From contig NZ_JBHSGB010000010.1 in NCBI RefSeq assembly GCF_042654345.1, positions 124,001 through 188,000 of the forward strand: DNA of 64,000 nucleotides, read 5' to 3'. This DNA comes from Pararheinheimera marina. GTDB lineage: Bacteria; Pseudomonadota; Gammaproteobacteria; Enterobacterales; Alteromonadaceae. The notes under the pieces were generated by a model that had not been told where the DNA came from, did no database searches, and saw nothing but the letters and a program-made list of their open reading frames with translations. The position numbers were made by a program, and so were the translations under genes. Position 1 is the stretch's first letter; every line of letters starts with the position of its first letter. Shown here one piece after another: positions 25,157 to 34,084 of this stretch.

Positions 25157-25792
25157 TTAACGGGACGGGTCAATCAGGCCCTGAATGCTGGTGTTATGGC
25201 GGAACCAGCCGGCAATGCTGAACCGAGGGCTGTCCGCTGCTTTCACTTCATGCGGGAAACGGCAGCTTTCAAACAACACCAGGGTACCGGCTTTCGGTTG
25301 CACGACTTCCAGCTGCTGCTGTTGTCCATCATAGATCACTAACTCACCGCCGCTGTCGCAGTCATTCAGGTAACAGACGCTGGACAGTACCCGGTTGGAA
25401 CGGCCGGCAAAGGCATCCAGGTGGGTGCGGTAAAAATCACCTTGCTGATAACGGGCGTAATGGGCTTCAAAATCGACCAGTCCAAGGAAAAACCGCCGGT
25501 TCATCCATTGCTGCAGCTCTGCCATGCGGGCCAGATACGCCTGCTGCACAGGGTTTTGCTCAGACAGCCAGAGCGTTTGATCGCGCCGTACCTCGTTATT
25601 CAGCTGATGCTGACCGCTGCGGCCAACTCCGGCTGGCGTCAGCGGCTGCTGTTGCACGTCCTGATACAAGGCCCAGCACAAGTCCGCTGGCAGCGCTTGC
25701 GGCAGCACCACATAACCTTGCTGATAAAAAGGCGTGCTGAGGCTGTCCAGCCAGTTGTCGGAGGTGGGCCAATGGTACGGGGTGCTGTGCAT
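25157..25792 (-). CDS. 2OG-Fe(II) dioxygenase
   Basis: A 211-residue oxygenase with the jelly-roll iron site: HLD in YRTHLDAF, the distal histidine in FPHEV, and the 2-oxoglutarate arginine in RFSIAGWFR. The middle segment VCYLNDCDSGGELVIYDG is typical of the prolyl-hydroxylase-like branch. Substrate unknown. The frame is open to 25855, but that extension runs through the terminator hairpin at 25801-25831, so ATG 25792 is chosen; it lacks a clear Shine-Dalgarno sequence. Confidence 0.85.
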   Translation of the reverse strand: MHSTPYHWPTSDNWLDSLSTPFYQQGYVVLPQALPADLCWALYQDVQQQPLTPAGVGRSGQHQLNNEVRRDQTLWLSEQNPVQQAYLARMAELQQWMNRRFFLGLVDFEAHYARYQQGDFYRTHLDAFAGRSNRVLSSVCYLNDCDSGGELVIYDGQQQQLEVVQPKAGTLVLFESCRFPHEVKAADSPRFSIAGWFRHNTSIQGLIDPSR

Positions 25793-25800
25793 AAGGAATG

Positions 25801-25831
25801 AAAAAGCCGCCAGGATTAATGGCGGCTTTTT
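25801..25831 (-). terminator. terminator of the ECF sigma operon
   Basis: aaaaagccgcc and ggcggcttttt pair around a 9-nt loop. On the minus strand this lies right after the coiled-coil gene stop at 25856 and ends in a T run. Confidence 0.88.
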
Positions 25832-25855
25832 ACTCAGTCTGTACAGCGCTGTCAA

Positions 25856-26776
25856 CTAGTACTGGTAGTAACTGGCTTTCTTCAGCAAGTCGGCTGCATT
25901 AATCCGGCCTGTGACGCATTGGTTGATATCGGCTTTACGCACCAGCCAATAGTGATCCTTGGCGTTACTGCGGCCGGACAAACTCAGTTGTAAGGAGACA
26001 AACTCGTCTTCTTTCAGCTCCCGCAGGCTGGCACCGTAATCACAAAGTGTGGTGGTAAACACAGTGCCCATTTTGGCCACCAGTTCCGCCTGGCGCTGGG
26101 CCGCCAATTTTTGCTGCTCCTGCTGCTTCTTCTGGTATTCCTGTTCCTGAACCGCCAGTGTTTTTTGCAGTTCAACCAGCTTGCTTTGCACTTGCTGCGC
26201 TTTCTGATTGGCTTCATTCAGCTCTTTTTGTTGCTCACTGTCCAGTTTACCGACTTTGCTTTGGAACTCGTAATCGCGTTTGGTGCGCTCGTAATCGCGC
26301 AGCTCCCGTTCCAGATCGCGGCGCTGATCACGCAGGTCACGCAGTTTGTCGCTTTGGTCGCGTTGTTGTTCCGCCAGCGCTTCAGCGGCTTCGGCCATGT
26401 CTTCAATAGCGTCTTCGTCGATGCTGAAACTGAAGCTGTCGCCGGTGCTGATGACTGTCACCGCTTTGGCGGCCTGAGCGCTGACCGCGGCCACAGGTGC
26501 TGGTGGCGGAACCGGCGCTACAGGCGCAGTCGGCGCCAGCAGCATATGCCGGAACCAGCCGCCGCTGCTGTCAATTTTAAAGGCAACGCCCTGGCCCAGC
26601 AGGTAGCTGTGGCTGACCCGGCCGACGCTGTGCTCTTCGCCGCCTAAGGACTTTTTCAGAATGTCCTGCATAATGCTCAGGTTTTGCCCCAGTTTGGGGT
26701 TCACTTCAGTGGCAGCCATGGCAGGAACTGCCAGAGCTGCAGCAGCCATCAGGCTGATAGTGCGCAAAGTTCTCAT
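25856..26776 (-). CDS. exported coiled-coil protein of the ECF operon
   Basis: No family is recognised. The 306-residue product has a signal peptide (about 1-21, ending AMA), a segment SYLLGQGVAFKIDSSGGWF, a short proline/alanine linker (about 84-105), a long charged coiled coil rich in Q, R, D and E (about 125-235), and a C-terminal part with two cysteines (TTLCDYG, INQCVTG). It is the last gene of the sigma/anti-sigma operon, overlapping the second by 4 nt, so it may be the sensor, the effector or part of the envelope stress response. Location is inferred to be periplasmic. Confidence 0.72.
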   Translation of the reverse strand: MRTLRTISLMAAAALAVPAMAATEVNPKLGQNLSIMQDILKKSLGGEEHSVGRVSHSYLLGQGVAFKIDSSGGWFRHMLLAPTAPVAPVPPPAPVAAVSAQAAKAVTVISTGDSFSFSIDEDAIEDMAEAAEALAEQQRDQSDKLRDLRDQRRDLERELRDYERTKRDYEFQSKVGKLDSEQQKELNEANQKAQQVQSKLVELQKTLAVQEQEYQKKQQEQQKLAAQRQAELVAKMGTVFTTTLCDYGASLRELKEDEFVSLQLSLSGRSNAKDHYWLVRKADINQCVTGRINAADLLKKASYYQY

Positions 26777-27420
26777 CGGTTTACCGCTCCGTTACGCTGT
26801 TGATTCGGGTAGATCGCATTGACATCCAGCCGTGCCTGGCTCGGCTGGTAGTTTTCCTGCCAGTAGTTCCAGTCGGCCTGACGTTGCTGGTTCAGGTATT
26901 CCACCAGTTCCAGCATGTCTGTTCGGCGATCTTTGTTTTGTTGCTCAGTTAAATAATCTTTCAGCAGAATCAGCTGCGAGGCCTGTTGTTGCGTCGTGGA
27001 GTTCAGCTGCTGCTGCAGATAGTCATGTTGTTCTTTACGGTAGCTGGCCAGCAGGGTTTCCAACTGTTGTTGCTGAATTTGTTGCTGGTTGTTCCAGCTC
27101 AGCGTCAGGCCAGTTTCTCCCAGTTGAAATTGCAGCGGCGATAAACTCACCACCAGAGCCAGGCTGGAAAACGCCACGCTCAAACGCGGCCACCAGTCCT
27201 TTTTCGCCGGGCTGTTGCGCTGCCACTGCTGCTGGAACATGCTTAGCGTGTCCACTTCAGGTATCGGCGCATAAAAGGGGGCTTTGGCCTGACGCTCCAG
27301 CATCCGGCTCATCTGTAGCCGGGCCAGCCACTGAGGCTCCTGCTGCAGCTGTTGCTCACATTCGTCGGCGGTGATTTTCCCCGCCAGATAGGCTTCAAAA
27401 ATTTGCTGACTGTTCGACAT
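26773..27420 (-). CDS. putative membrane anti-sigma factor
   Basis: A 215-residue protein encoded directly after the ECF sigma gene, overlapping it by 26 nt. The N-terminal cytoplasmic part (about 1-75) is followed by one probable transmembrane helix (about 78-96: PRLSVAFSSLALVVSLSPL) and a glutamine-rich periplasmic coiled coil (about 108-195). This topology and position are those of anti-sigma factors, though the N-terminus shows no clear zinc motif of the ZAS type (no HxxxCxxC). Function is therefore inferred from context. Confidence 0.7.
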   Translation of the reverse strand: MSNSQQIFEAYLAGKITADECEQQLQQEPQWLARLQMSRMLERQAKAPFYAPIPEVDTLSMFQQQWQRNSPAKKDWWPRLSVAFSSLALVVSLSPLQFQLGETGLTLSWNNQQQIQQQQLETLLASYRKEQHDYLQQQLNSTTQQQASQLILLKDYLTEQQNKDRRTDMLELVEYLNQQRQADWNYWQENYQPSQARLDVNAIYPNQQRNGAVNR

Positions 27421-27958
27421 CTGCTAACTCCAACTGCGTACGCAGTTTATCTAAGGCCGCATAAAACCTGGATTTAATGGTATTGCTGGACAAAGCCAGC
27501 TGCTCAGCAATTTCATCAAAGGTAAAGTGCTGATAAAACCTCAATTCAACCACCAGCCGTTGTTCCGGCGGTAATAACCTTAATTGTTGCTGCACCAGCC
27601 GCTGAGTTTGCTGACCGTACAGTTGCAGCTCATAACTGGGCGTGTCCTCGTCCGGGCAATCGTAATCTTCCGCCAGTTCCTGGTGATTCTTGCGTTTGCG
27701 TAGCATATCCATGGCTCTGTAGTTGGCAATGCCAAACAACCAGCTTTTAAAACTGCTGTCACCGCGGTACTGCGCCAGATTGCGGCATAGCACCATCAGT
27801 ACGTCCTGCAACAAATCACGGGCGTCGTCCGGCGAGCCTAACAAACGCAGGGCGTAGTAGTACAAAGGCGCCTGGTATCTGGACACCAGCTGCTGCCAGG
27901 CTTTGGCGTCTCCCGCTATGGCCTTTTCTATTAATGTTTCGTCGCTGCGTTTAAACAC
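27395..27958 (-). CDS. ECF-type RNA polymerase sigma factor
   Basis: A 187-residue sigma-70 family protein of the extracytoplasmic-function type. Region 2 runs about 20-90 (YYYALRLLGSPDDARDLLQDVLMVL, RGDSSFKSWLFGIANYRAMDMLRKRK) and region 4 about 125-178 (LLPPEQRLVVELRFYQHFTFDEIAEQLALSSNTIKSRFY). Regions 1.1 and 3 are absent, as expected. It heads a three-gene operon and is probably held inactive by the next gene product. The subgroup and promoter motif could not be determined by eye. Confidence 0.92.
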   Translation of the reverse strand: MFKRSDETLIEKAIAGDAKAWQQLVSRYQAPLYYYALRLLGSPDDARDLLQDVLMVLCRNLAQYRGDSSFKSWLFGIANYRAMDMLRKRKNHQELAEDYDCPDEDTPSYELQLYGQQTQRLVQQQLRLLPPEQRLVVELRFYQHFTFDEIAEQLALSSNTIKSRFYAALDKLRTQLELADVEQSANF

Positions 27959-28096
27959 GTTGTTTTTCGGATCCGCTGAAGTTGTTAGTAAGTCGGACTG
28001 GTGTGGTAAATAGTTTGCTCTGGGAGAGATAAATTACAAAATAATGAAAGGATATTTATTAAGGTACTGAGAAGTAAACAAAAAAATATTTGAATA

Positions 28097-28120
28097 GAGC
28101 CCGGCTTTTATCAACCGGGC
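28097..28120 (-). terminator. possible terminator after the membrane protein gene
   Basis: agcccgg and ccgggct pair around a 10-nt loop, 12 nt beyond the stop of the gene at 28132. On the minus strand the T run comes only after a further 11 nt, so the call is tentative. Confidence 0.5.
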
Positions 28121-28131
28121 TGAAGATAACA

Positions 28132-28854
28132 TTATTTGCTGAGTGTGCGGCGGTACCAGAGGATCAACGGAAATCCAACCAGGGTGGGTAACAACCAGGG
28201 CAACAACTGCCAGTAGCCATGCAATATGGCGCTGAATAGTGCCCGGCCACCGAATGCACTGAAGGCGGTGTAGGCGGCAATGCCTGAACCCAGCATCGAG
28301 GCGGCATGTTCAACCAACCAGGCGCGCGTATCTACAGTGGTGACAAAGCTGTAACGTAAAATCCCTGTGGACGTGCCAATACCGATGAAGGCAAACACCA
28401 GGACCAGCGGCTGGCTAAAGCCAAAATACGCCAGTTCGCTCAGGCTGACCGCCAGCAACAGTGCCACCGGACCCAACACTGACCAATGGCGCAGAACGGA
28501 GCGTTCCTGTTTGGTTTTCAGCGAAAGCTGGGCATGCCGGATAGTCACCCAGCTCAGCAGGCTGAGCAGAAACAAAAAAGCGTTCTGATCCATCACCCGC
28601 TGATACAGTGCCGGGTCTGACACCGCACGGCTCATGAGCTCAGGTTTCACCGCCATCGGCATGGCCCAGACCAGCGCCGTCATTAAGATGCCGGATGCGC
28701 CGACCAGGTGCATGCACAGGCTGTAATAACGACCTGTTTTTCGATGCACAGGGCCGCCTTTTTTACTGAGTAGCGGGCCCCAGAACAGCAGCAGCGCAAG
28801 GCTGCCCAGAATAATATGTGTCAGGCTGATCGATTGATACACAGAGGCCAGCAT
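28132..28854 (-). CDS. DUF2306-like multi-helix membrane protein
   Basis: A 240-residue integral membrane protein with about seven hydrophobic helices. The first part, HIILGSLALLLFWGPLLSKKGGPVHRKTGRYYSL, with a G-x-x-HR-x-x-GR motif after helix 1, is what is seen in DUF2306-type proteins. The function of that family is unknown. It stands divergent to the histidine kinase at 28988, and the shared region holds a 9-nt inverted repeat, so the two-component pair may regulate it. Confidence 0.65.
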   Translation of the reverse strand: MLASVYQSISLTHIILGSLALLLFWGPLLSKKGGPVHRKTGRYYSLCMHLVGASGILMTALVWAMPMAVKPELMSRAVSDPALYQRVMDQNAFLFLLSLLSWVTIRHAQLSLKTKQERSVLRHWSVLGPVALLLAVSLSELAYFGFSQPLVLVFAFIGIGTSTGILRYSFVTTVDTRAWLVEHAASMLGSGIAAYTAFSAFGGRALFSAILHGYWQLLPWLLPTLVGFPLILWYRRTLSK

Positions 28855-28915
28855 AGGAAATCTCCTTGTTGTTAGACCTGCTCAGGTTAGCTCGCACAGT
28901 GGATGTGATGCAGGT

Positions 28916-28950
28916 GCCAAAAGTGAGGATTTTTCATTGTGACTTTTGGC
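28916..28950. promoter_or_regulatory. inverted repeat between membrane protein and kinase genes
   Basis: gccaaaagt (28916-28924) and acttttggc (28942-28950) are perfect complements with 17 nt between. The position between divergent genes suggests an operator, most simply for the LuxR-type response regulator encoded downstream. Confidence 0.55.
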
Positions 28951-28987
28951 CTATTGAGTACCGGCTGGTATCAGGCATACTGCGTTG

Positions 28988-30118
28988 ATGAAACTTCAAC
29001 AACGTCTGAGCTGGGATGTGCTGGCCGGGGTATTAACCTGGCTGCTGGTCTTTGGTTTAAGCCTGTATTTATGTTGGCCGGATCCTGCACTCAATGCACG
29101 TTTGCCTTGGGCGATACCGCTATTTCTGCTTTATGGCGCCTGCTTTCTGCTGATCACCAGACCTGGTGAGCGGTTAGCCGCGGATCAAGGCATTGGCCTG
29201 GTCATTTATATGCTGCAGTTAAGCAGTGCGCTGGCACTGAACTGGTTGTTGCCTTTAGATTACCTGGCCATTCTGAGCATTATCTGGGTGTCTTTATTGC
29301 CTCATCTGGTCCGTTTTAGCCGGGCCCTGTTGATTGCTGTGCTGGTTCTGGCACTGTGGTTTAGTGTGGATGCCTACCTGGAGCAGCGCTCACTGTTGAT
29401 CCCGGCACTGCTGTATGGCAGCTTTCATCTGTTTGCGTTGCTGATGACTAAACAGGCGCGTTCAGAGCAGCAGGCGCGCCAGCAACTGGAACAGCAGCAT
29501 CAACAGCTGGTGCTGGCGCAGCAGCTACTGAAAGCCAGTGCGCAGCAGCAGGAGCGCAGCCGGATTGCGCGGGATTTGCATGACGTGCTGGGCCACCATT
29601 TAACCGGCCTGATCATTCATTTGCAGGTGGCAGAACATCAGAGCAATTCAGAGAGTCAGCCGACACTGGCGACCTGCCAGCAATTGGCCCGGCTGTTACT
29701 GGCCGATGTGCGTGAAGCCGTGTCGGAGCTCAGGCAGCACCGGGTTTTGGACTTGCAACAGGCGGTCACTGAGCTGGCAACCGCTTTGCCGCGGTTGCAA
29801 CTGCACAGCGACTGGCAGGCCGAACTGCCGCTGACGTCCGTGCAGCAGGCCGAACAGGTGCTGCTGATTATTCAGGAAGCACTGACCAACAGCCTGAAAC
29901 ACAGCGGGGCCACGCAAGTGCAGTTGCTGACGCGGCAGGAGCCGCAAGGCGTGCTGCTGCAAATCAGTGACAATGGTCAGCTTCATTCAGATTGGGTGGC
30001 TGGCAATGGCATGCTGGGTATGCAGGAGCGGGCGGCTTTGCTGGGAGCTGAACTAGAGTGTAAAGAAGCGCAGGGCCATATGCAGCTTCAGCTCAGATTG
30101 CCTTTGGAGGCTGTATGA
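28988..30118 (+). CDS. sensor histidine kinase, NarL-partner (HisKA_3) type
   Basis: A 376-residue membrane kinase. Five or six hydrophobic helices fill residues 10-155, a short coiled coil follows (about 160-190), then the HisKA_3 block RIARDLHDVLGHHLTGL with the phosphorylated histidine, and an ATPase domain with IIQEALTNSLKHS and GNGMLGMQERAALLG. It resembles DesK/YvfT-type kinases whose helices sense the membrane state. The ATG at 28988 is preferred to TTG 28985. It overlaps its response regulator by 4 nt. Confidence 0.9.
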   Translation: MKLQQRLSWDVLAGVLTWLLVFGLSLYLCWPDPALNARLPWAIPLFLLYGACFLLITRPGERLAADQGIGLVIYMLQLSSALALNWLLPLDYLAILSIIWVSLLPHLVRFSRALLIAVLVLALWFSVDAYLEQRSLLIPALLYGSFHLFALLMTKQARSEQQARQQLEQQHQQLVLAQQLLKASAQQQERSRIARDLHDVLGHHLTGLIIHLQVAEHQSNSESQPTLATCQQLARLLLADVREAVSELRQHRVLDLQQAVTELATALPRLQLHSDWQAELPLTSVQQAEQVLLIIQEALTNSLKHSGATQVQLLTRQEPQGVLLQISDNGQLHSDWVAGNGMLGMQERAALLGAELECKEAQGHMQLQLRLPLEAV

Positions 30119-30762
30119 TCCGGGTTCTGCTGGTGGACGATCAGACGCTGATCCGCGAAGGGATCAAAAGCCTGCTGGCATTGTCCGGCCAGGTGACTGT
30201 GGTGGCCGAATGCAAAGACGGTTCTGAGGTTGTGCCTGCGGTCCGGCAGCATAAGCCAGACTTAATTCTGCTGGATTTATCGATGCCTGTCTGTGACGGC
30301 ATCGGCACTCTGCGTTTATTGCGTCAAACAGGATTAACAGTGCCGGTACTGATCCTGACCACCTTCGAGGAGCACGAGCTGGTGTTGCAAAGTATTCAAC
30401 TGGGGGCTAAAGGCTATCTGCTCAAAGACGTGTCCTTGCAGACCCTGACCCAGGCTATTGTCACTCTGACGCAGGGCGGCAGCTGTTTTCAAAGCAGCGT
30501 GACGGAACGCTTGCTGGCTGGCATCAAACCTGCGGCACAGCCGGCTGTGCGCCATGGCATTGACGCATTGTCGGAGAAAGAACTGGAGATACTGCAATTG
30601 ATGGCTGGTGGTTATTCCAATAAAGAAATCGCCAGCGCACTGTATAAATCGGAAGGCACCATTAAAAACCAGATCTCCAGCATTCTGGAGAAATTAGGGG
30701 TCAGAGACCGAACCAGAGCTGTGTTGCTCGGCCTGGAATTGGGGCTAATCCAGCAGCGCTAA
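30115..30762 (+). CDS. response regulator, NarL/FixJ family
   Basis: A 215-residue regulator: receiver domain 1-120 with the phosphorylation aspartate at residue 54 (LILLDLSMP) and the KD pair in GYLLKDVS, then a LuxR-type helix-turn-helix (about 150-210: LSEKELEILQLMAGGYSNKEIASAL). It is coupled to the upstream kinase by a 4-nt overlap and probably binds the divergent region at 28916-28950. Its regulon is unknown. Confidence 0.93.
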   Translation: MIRVLLVDDQTLIREGIKSLLALSGQVTVVAECKDGSEVVPAVRQHKPDLILLDLSMPVCDGIGTLRLLRQTGLTVPVLILTTFEEHELVLQSIQLGAKGYLLKDVSLQTLTQAIVTLTQGGSCFQSSVTERLLAGIKPAAQPAVRHGIDALSEKELEILQLMAGGYSNKEIASALYKSEGTIKNQISSILEKLGVRDRTRAVLLGLELGLIQQR

Positions 30763-30871
30763 GCCGCTCATTTTGTTTGAATTTTATTCTTGAATACGTT
30801 TTACCCGCTATACTGGATGCCGACTGTCCTGTATCGGATCAAAGGCAACCAGGGAAATGAGGGTATAGCGG

Positions 30872-33800
30872 TTGAGTTCAGAGTCCAAATCATTAGCTGG
30901 CGTGCCGCTGCGGGCTTTTTTTTCCTGGCCTGTACTTGGGCTTTTTGTACTCTTCGGCGCTTTATTAATCCTGATTTCTTATTACAACGCCAATCAGGCT
31001 GCAACCAGTTACGCCTCTCAATTGGCCCGGCAAACCACGGCACAAGTACAGGACCAACTGGATCAGTTGCTGTCCGTGCCCCGGCTGGCTGCCGAGTCGA
31101 GCCGGCAAATGCTGCAGTCCGGCCTGATCTCCTCCGAACAGACTGAGTTGTTATCCGGCTTTTTCAGTTGGCAAATGCAGCATTACCCCCAATTGACCTA
31201 TCTGTCGCTCGGCGCTGCTGACGGCCGTTATCTGGGAATTCAACGTAATCCGGTGAAAGGCTCTGTGACCCTACTTTCGTCCTGGGACAATCCAGAGCTG
31301 CAGCGCAGTCAGTATGAGCTGGATGCCACAGGCAAAGCGCAGGCCAGACTGCAAGCCCCGGCCTTCTACGATGTGCGCCAGCGGGAATGGTTTCAGCAGG
31401 CGCTGCGGCTAGGTAAAACCAGCTGGTATCCCTTGTATTCTTACAGTCATTTCAGTGGCAAGGGGATTGGGTTGGCTACCCCTTGGTACAGTCTGAATGG
31501 CCAGTTCCAGGGAGTGGTTGCTGCGGATATCAGTCTGGACTTGTTGCAGAATTTTGTAGCCAAGCTGGCGCAACAGGTTGAGGCCAGTATTTTTATTGTC
31601 AGTGCTGACCAGCGGTTGCTGGCCAGCAGTCAGAGCACGGATGCCGCTGAATCTGTGGTGCCGTTGCTGGCTGCCTTCGCAGACGGTCAGCCAGGTCAGC
31701 GTCAATTGCGCTGGCAGCAGCAGGATTATCAGACATTTTTTCAATCATTTCAGGACCCTGCCGGATTAACCTTGTCCATTCTTGTGCTGGTGAATAATCA
31801 GCATTTGATGCAACAGGCCTATGCCAGCCAGCGTCAGAGCGGCATGCTGATGATTGGCGCCGTAGCGGTATTTGCCGTATTGGGTTGGCTGTTAAGCCGG
31901 CAACTGTCACAGCCTGTGCTGGCCTTAAAAGATTGGGCGCAGCAACTGGAGCAAGGCTCGACAGCGCATGTCCCTATGCCGGAAAGTGCAGTACGGGAAG
32001 TGAATATTCTCAGTCAGGCCCTGGCACAGATGGCGCTGCGGCTGGATCAGTCCTTTATGCAGCTGGAACAACGTATTGAGGTCGATTCCCTTTCATTGCA
32101 GCGTTTGTCACTGGCGGTAAGCCGCACCAGTAATGGCGTGGTGGTGCTAAACGCCTCTGGACAGATTGAATGGGTGAATCAGGCGTTTGAACGGCTGGCC
32201 AGTCAGAGTCTGGCTCAATTACAAGGGCGGGGATTCAGCCAAAGTTTTCAATGGATTGATGCCGACAGCAAGCTTATGCTGATGGAGCAGTCGTTGGCAA
32301 AAGGCCAAAGTTTTACGCTGGAATGCCTGTGTAATCTGGGCCATAGCAAAGCGCGCTGGCTGAGCCTGGAATGCGACGCGGTGCAGAATGAGCAGGGCGA
32401 GCCGGGCGGTTTTGTGATCCTTTGTCAGGATATTCACAGCCGTAAGGAGTCTGAAGCGGCCGCACAGGAAGGGCAGCAACGGACCGAACGACAACGCAGT
32501 GCGCTCACCCAATTGGTGTTGAATGAAGCTGTGTCTTTGGGTGATCGCCAGGTGTTTGCGCAGGTGCTGGCCAAAAGTACCTCTGTCGCTGTGCTGTGTA
32601 ACAGAGTCAGTGTCTGGATGCTGTCAGATGCAGGGGACGAAATGTTTTGCCTGGCACTGTATCAGCAAGGTGGTTCGGTGCGGCAGGATCAGATGGTGCT
32701 TCGAAAAAGTGATTTCCCTGTGTACTTCGATACCATTGCGGCCAAGGGCTGGATTTGCGCTGACTATGCTCAGTCTGATCCAGCCACCAGTGAGTTCAGT
32801 TCGGTCTATTTAAAACCTTTGGGGATCACCTCCATGCTGGACGGTGGCATTCTGCTGGCAGGCAAAGTCGTTGGGGTGGTGTGTCTGGAGCATATAGGTC
32901 CGCCACGACAGTGGCACAGTGATGAAGAAGCTTTTGTCAGTGCGGTGGCTGCAGTGATGGCGCAAACCCTGACGGTGGCACAACGCAAAGACGCTGAGCA
33001 AATCAGCAAAGAACACGCACAGCACACACAAACCGTACTGAACAACGTGGTGGACGGCATTATTACCATTGATGAGAGTGGTCGGATCGCCAGCGTCAAC
33101 CCAGCCGCTCAGCAGATGTTTGACAGCAGTACGGACCAGCTTACCGGACGCTATGCCATTGAGTTGTTGTCGGCTGATGCCAGATTGCAGCAAAAGCAGG
33201 CGGCGTTTTTCCCTTTGCCTGGCCAGGCGCCAGTGTTGGGACAAAGCCGGGAGCTGGAAGGCCAAAAAGCCAACGGCCAGTTGTTTGCAATGGAACTGGC
33301 GGTCTCACAAATACGCCGTCAGGGCCGGTTGCTTTATATCTGCACGCTGCGGGATATTTCCGATCGGAAACGGGTAGAAACCTTGAAAAATGAGTTTGTC
33401 TCTACCGTCAGCCACGAACTCAGAACCCCACTGACATCTATTGCTGGCGCTTTGGGCCTGCTAGACAATGGCATTGTTGGAGTGCTGGAGCCACAGGCGG
33501 CAGAACTGGTGCGTATTGCGCATAAAAACAGTCAACGCCTGACCTCATTGATCAACGATTTACTCGACATCGAAAAAATTGCGGCGGGCAAAATGCAGTT
33601 TGAACAAAAGACTGAGTTAGTGCTGCCTTTGGTGCATCAGGCGTTGGAGCTGAACCGGCTGATGGCACAAGACAAACAAATCCGGCTGGAGTTTTGTGCC
33701 GACAACAACGAATTGCGTGTTGACCTGGATGCAAAGCGTTTTATCCAGGTCCTGTCGAACTTCCTGAGCAATGCCATTAAGTTTTCACCCCTTGGTGCTC

Positions 33801-34084
33801 AGGTGCTGGTGCGGCTTGAAGAACACTACGGCAACGCCCGCATTGCGGTGACGGATCAGGGCCCCGGTATTGCCGCTGAATTTCATCAGCGTTTGTTCAA
33901 GCGCTTCTCACAGGCAGATTCATCAGACAGCAGGCACAGCAGCGGCACTGGCCTTGGTCTGGCGATTTCCAAAGAACTGGTGGAAAGCATGGGCGGGCAA
34001 ATTGGCTTTAGCTCCTCGCCTGGCGAGGGCGCTACTTTTTGGTGCAGTTTCCCTCAGTCTGATAGCAGCTTTAGGGCAGATTGA
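30872..34084 (+). CDS. multi-sensor histidine kinase (Cache-HAMP-PAS-GAF-PAS)
   Basis: A 1070-residue membrane kinase. Domains in order: TM1 about 17-38, periplasmic Cache-type sensor 45-310, TM2 324-342, HAMP 343-396, PAS 414-525, GAF 540-700, PAS 718-832, HisKA 840-905 with the phospho-histidine at 848 (VSHELRTPLTS), ATPase 955-1062 (NFLSNAIKFSP, DQGPGI, GTGLGLAIS). There is no fused receiver domain, so a separate regulator is needed; none is adjacent except the NarL-type gene 109 nt upstream, which already has a kinase. The start is TTG 30872 with gaggg 8 nt upstream. Signal unknown. Confidence 0.9.
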   Translation: MSSESKSLAGVPLRAFFSWPVLGLFVLFGALLILISYYNANQAATSYASQLARQTTAQVQDQLDQLLSVPRLAAESSRQMLQSGLISSEQTELLSGFFSWQMQHYPQLTYLSLGAADGRYLGIQRNPVKGSVTLLSSWDNPELQRSQYELDATGKAQARLQAPAFYDVRQREWFQQALRLGKTSWYPLYSYSHFSGKGIGLATPWYSLNGQFQGVVAADISLDLLQNFVAKLAQQVEASIFIVSADQRLLASSQSTDAAESVVPLLAAFADGQPGQRQLRWQQQDYQTFFQSFQDPAGLTLSILVLVNNQHLMQQAYASQRQSGMLMIGAVAVFAVLGWLLSRQLSQPVLALKDWAQQLEQGSTAHVPMPESAVREVNILSQALAQMALRLDQSFMQLEQRIEVDSLSLQRLSLAVSRTSNGVVVLNASGQIEWVNQAFERLASQSLAQLQGRGFSQSFQWIDADSKLMLMEQSLAKGQSFTLECLCNLGHSKARWLSLECDAVQNEQGEPGGFVILCQDIHSRKESEAAAQEGQQRTERQRSALTQLVLNEAVSLGDRQVFAQVLAKSTSVAVLCNRVSVWMLSDAGDEMFCLALYQQGGSVRQDQMVLRKSDFPVYFDTIAAKGWICADYAQSDPATSEFSSVYLKPLGITSMLDGGILLAGKVVGVVCLEHIGPPRQWHSDEEAFVSAVAAVMAQTLTVAQRKDAEQISKEHAQHTQTVLNNVVDGIITIDESGRIASVNPAAQQMFDSSTDQLTGRYAIELLSADARLQQKQAAFFPLPGQAPVLGQSRELEGQKANGQLFAMELAVSQIRRQGRLLYICTLRDISDRKRVETLKNEFVSTVSHELRTPLTSIAGALGLLDNGIVGVLEPQAAELVRIAHKNSQRLTSLINDLLDIEKIAAGKMQFEQKTELVLPLVHQALELNRLMAQDKQIRLEFCADNNELRVDLDAKRFIQVLSNFLSNAIKFSPLGAQVLVRLEEHYGNARIAVTDQGPGIAAEFHQRLFKRFSQADSSDSRHSSGTGLGLAISKELVESMGGQIGFSSSPGEGATFWCSFPQSDSSFRAD

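Noticed and set aside
25793..25855. N-terminal extension of the 2OG-Fe(II) oxygenase
   Set aside because: The extra 21 codons run through the terminator hairpin of the ECF operon and match no family residues.
26111..26647. Plus-strand open frame of 178 codons
   Set aside because: Antisense to the coiled-coil gene; its Leu/Phe runs are the complement of Gln/Glu/Lys codons.
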